Position numbers and translations under genes: made by a program
The notes under the pieces: model-generated
Seen by the model: the letters and a program-made list of their open reading frames with translations, nothing else
What the model was told of the DNA's origin: nothing
Databases searched by the model: none
Shown: positions 61,932 through 64,000 of the stretch, in pieces
How positions within the stretch are numbered: position 1 is the first letter of the stretch
How the letters are laid out: every line of letters begins with the position of its first letter
Assembly: GCA_003344405.1 (NCBI GenBank)
Contig: NOWV01000002.1
Location: 1,054,001-1,118,000, forward strand
Reading direction: 5' to 3'
Length of the DNA stretch: 64,000 nucleotides
Source: Trichoplax sp. H2
Lineage: Eukaryota > Placozoa > Uniplacotomia > Trichoplacea

Positions 61932-62639
61932 TCGTTTGATTGGATTGGTAATTGATTAATAATATCGGTAATAATTGAAGTCCAAGTTGGGTAAAAACGA
62001 AGAGTCTTTGAAAAGGATATCACTGGCCAAAGTCATTCTACACAGGTATTGCAGAGATTGATAAGTTGGGCAAGCTGAGAGATCCTGGATAATTCATGAA
62101 TCCCTGTAAGATTGGAGTATGCACAGTACATCAACATTCAATTTTGTATCTTCGATCAATTCAGCATAAAAGAAAGACATGAAATTGTAGTCGCTAGCAA
62201 TATCCTTGACATTCGATTCAAGTGAACCACAATAGAGTCTATTCAAGATCTATACCTAATACCATTTACTCTTATCTGGAAGAATATATCCTGTGGACGA
62301 TAGTATCATTGCTTATCTATCTGACAGCCCATCTCTAAATAAATACACGAAGGTATACTATGAAATTGATGCACATCAAAGTAATCGGTGACCTTTACTA
62401 TTCCGTTGGACTTGAGAATTACAATATTGTTGAGCGATGGTTGATTGAATTGCTATTCGCTGTCACTTTTATTTTTCTTCTCGCTTTTTAAATGGTTGAA
62501 ATCTCGCGGTCAGTCCGATATTGATCAACTATGTCTATCTTTGTATCTCCTATCCGATTGGAATATCCAAGGCCATGATGGAGATTAGTGACAGAATTAT
62601 TTATTTATTAATTAATTAATAAAAATTCAAGCTACTGCC
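61932..62639. other. Upstream region of EXTL3
   Basis: Presumed promoter and 5' untranslated region of EXTL3. No confident core promoter element or gene recognised. Confidence 0.5.
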
Positions 62640-62935
62640 AGAACAAAACAGCCGAAATACAGTACATTAAATCGCTTTCAGTATACCGTGCTGTACTCAG
62701 TGGAAAGCACTGTAGGGCAGAAGAACACTATAGGAGAGTACAGTACCTACTGAATGATATGTACTGTACTGTACACTGTACACTGTACTCTACAGTACTC
62801 AGTGTACAGTACTCAGTGTACAGTACTCAGTGTACAGTACTCAGTGTACAGTACTCACTGTACTGTACAGTACTGTACACTATCAGAGAGTGGGTGGTCC
62901 AAGCCTGTACACTGTACAGTACAGTATACAGTAGC
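62640..62935. repeat. GTACW island with a 14-bp tandem array
   Basis: Long island about 0.7-1.0 kb upstream of EXTL3. Within it, 62793-62859 is four to five exact copies of a 14-base unit CAGTACTCAGTGTA. The apparent reading frames at 62754-63020 are repeat translation. Confidence 0.88.
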
Positions 62936-63133
62936 AGCAAGTTTTACTATGTTCTGTAGCAAATCCATAAGTTTATGTAGATATAATGATTCAGTGTTAT
63001 TCAAAATTTACTTTTACTAACTAATATAGAATCTTCAGCTCATTAGCTACATGCTGGTATAAAATCAATACAGTTTTGATATTGATAATAGCATTTAAAT
63101 AGAATTCTTAAATTCTAAAGCGAACGTAAACAT

Positions 63134-63172
63134 GCTGTACTGTACTGTAACAGTATCTGTACAGTCTACTGT
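63134..63172. repeat. Small GTACW island
   Basis: Short tract of TACTGTA/TACAGTA words, isolated from the larger island by about 200 bases of ordinary sequence. Confidence 0.7.
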
Positions 63173-63543
63173 ATCAAGCCTCCATGAAGAAAACGACTGC
63201 GGCTTCTTTGTATCTTTTTCCTTTCAAGGATCGGCTTGCTAGATAGAGACCGCGACAAAAAGATACAAGAGAATGCCGACTTTCTTTGTTTCCACTACAG
63301 TAGAATGCCTGTGAATCAAACTAGTAAGGAAACATGCTCAATCGGGGATTATTAAAAGTAGAGAGTCTGCATTTCTTGATCAAAGATAAACTGGCAAAGG
63401 GAAGATTTTCCACGACAACAACAAGTGACTAACATGTTTTTCATCATATTCACCTACTGATCAACTTGACACAAATCTCTTGCCCTAAAATGACCGGACA
63501 ACGATCGAAGTGGAGAAAGCGCTTGTATCAAGTCTAAATTGTG

Positions 63544-63553
63544 CCCCCCCCCC
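63544..63553. repeat. C10 homopolymer
   Basis: Ten consecutive C followed by six A. Unusual in this AT-rich window, and its length should be treated as uncertain for sequencing reasons. Confidence 0.9.
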
Positions 63554-63658
63554 AAAAAATGATTACCTACAGTACTGTTTTAAACAACTGCAAAATACAC
63601 ATAAACAATAATGATTATGTAATCATGTCAAGCAGGAAAATGAAGGCCCGCATCCATC

Positions 63659-64000
63659 GGTTAAGGAAATTCTCATATCAGTTAAATTGACCGAAAAAAA
63701 GTCATTGCGCACTATTTTATAAAACTGCAAAATTCACCCTTGAAAATCCTCTAGACGTAGAACACACAATAATAATAATTAATAATAATAATAGCAATAA
63801 TAATAATAATGGAATAATGGCGGTAAAATAAAGCTTCGCAGGGATTGTAAAGGAAATTCTCACACAATCTACTGTAAATTATCCCTCCCAAAAAAGTTGT
63901 TGCGTACTAATTTACAGGGATTGTGAAGGAAATTCTCACATTAGTCCAAATTATCCATAAAAATGTTATTGCGTACTAGCTTACAGAACTGTAAAATTTG
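63659..64000. repeat. Repeats sharing AAGGAAATTCTCA, plus an AAT microsatellite
   Basis: Three related units start near 63659, 63841 and 63917, the last two 76 bases apart. Each has AAGGAAATTCTCA, then AAATT(A/G)(T/A)CC, an A run, GT(C/T)(A/G)TTGCG(T/C)ACTA and TTACA-like words. The unit continues to the window edge. An AAT/TAA microsatellite occupies 63768-63810 between units one and two. Confidence 0.7.

Overview
The window looks like a scaffold from an early-branching animal. It is AT-rich and intron-rich, and carries a 20-base N gap at 35299-35318. The recognisable genes are typical metazoan ones: a Gq-class G-protein alpha subunit, an atlastin, an ANP32 acidic nuclear phosphoprotein, a Golgi alpha-mannosidase II and an EXTL3-type exostosin. 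A placozoan (Trichoplax/Hoilungia-like) is my best guess. That comes from gene content, short introns and general character, not from a search. I see no viral, plasmid or bacterial operon features, no CRISPR array and no convincing tRNA or rRNA gene.

Layout: 1-3278 is intergenic with GTAC-rich islands. 3279-11579 (+) is Galpha-q in seven exons, whose first intron holds more islands and a foldback element. 14407-16590 (-) is a long intronless Sel1-repeat protein. 16591-29039 is AT-rich with no recognised gene; it contains an old ~200-bp tandem repeat (18780-19950) and one possible decayed coding stretch. 29040-32800 (+) is an atlastin whose first exon I could not find. 32969-33548 is a minisatellite followed by long hairpins. 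34549-36019 is one ~0.7-kb segment present twice around the N gap, probably two allelic contig ends. 37009-37315 (+) holds two orphan exons of an unidentified gene. 40719-42870 (+) is ANP32. 47840-55843 (-) is alpha-mannosidase II in 27 exons. 58464-61931 (-) is EXTL3 in five exons. The right end (62640-64000) is repeats.

Five gene models were built exon by exon from homology plus GT-AG borders. Reading phases close across every junction listed. Resulting lengths: Galpha-q 353 aa, mannosidase II 1136 aa, EXTL3 897 aa and ANP32 about 311 aa; the first three match the usual family lengths. Atlastin (465 aa so far) lacks its first exon. Functionally, the two neighbouring minus-strand genes are both type II Golgi/ER membrane enzymes of glycan synthesis (N-glycan trimming and heparan-sulfate chain initiation). 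The others are signalling (Galpha-q), ER membrane fusion (atlastin) and chromatin/phosphatase regulation (ANP32).

The most striking unexplained structure is a family of islands built from five-base GTAC(A/T) units. These are self-complementary, lie mostly outside coding exons and often sit within about 1 kb upstream of gene starts. They differ in length between the two copies of the duplicated segment at 34.5-36.0 kb. A second unexplained family is a set of hairpins or foldback elements sharing the end motif GGACTACTA.
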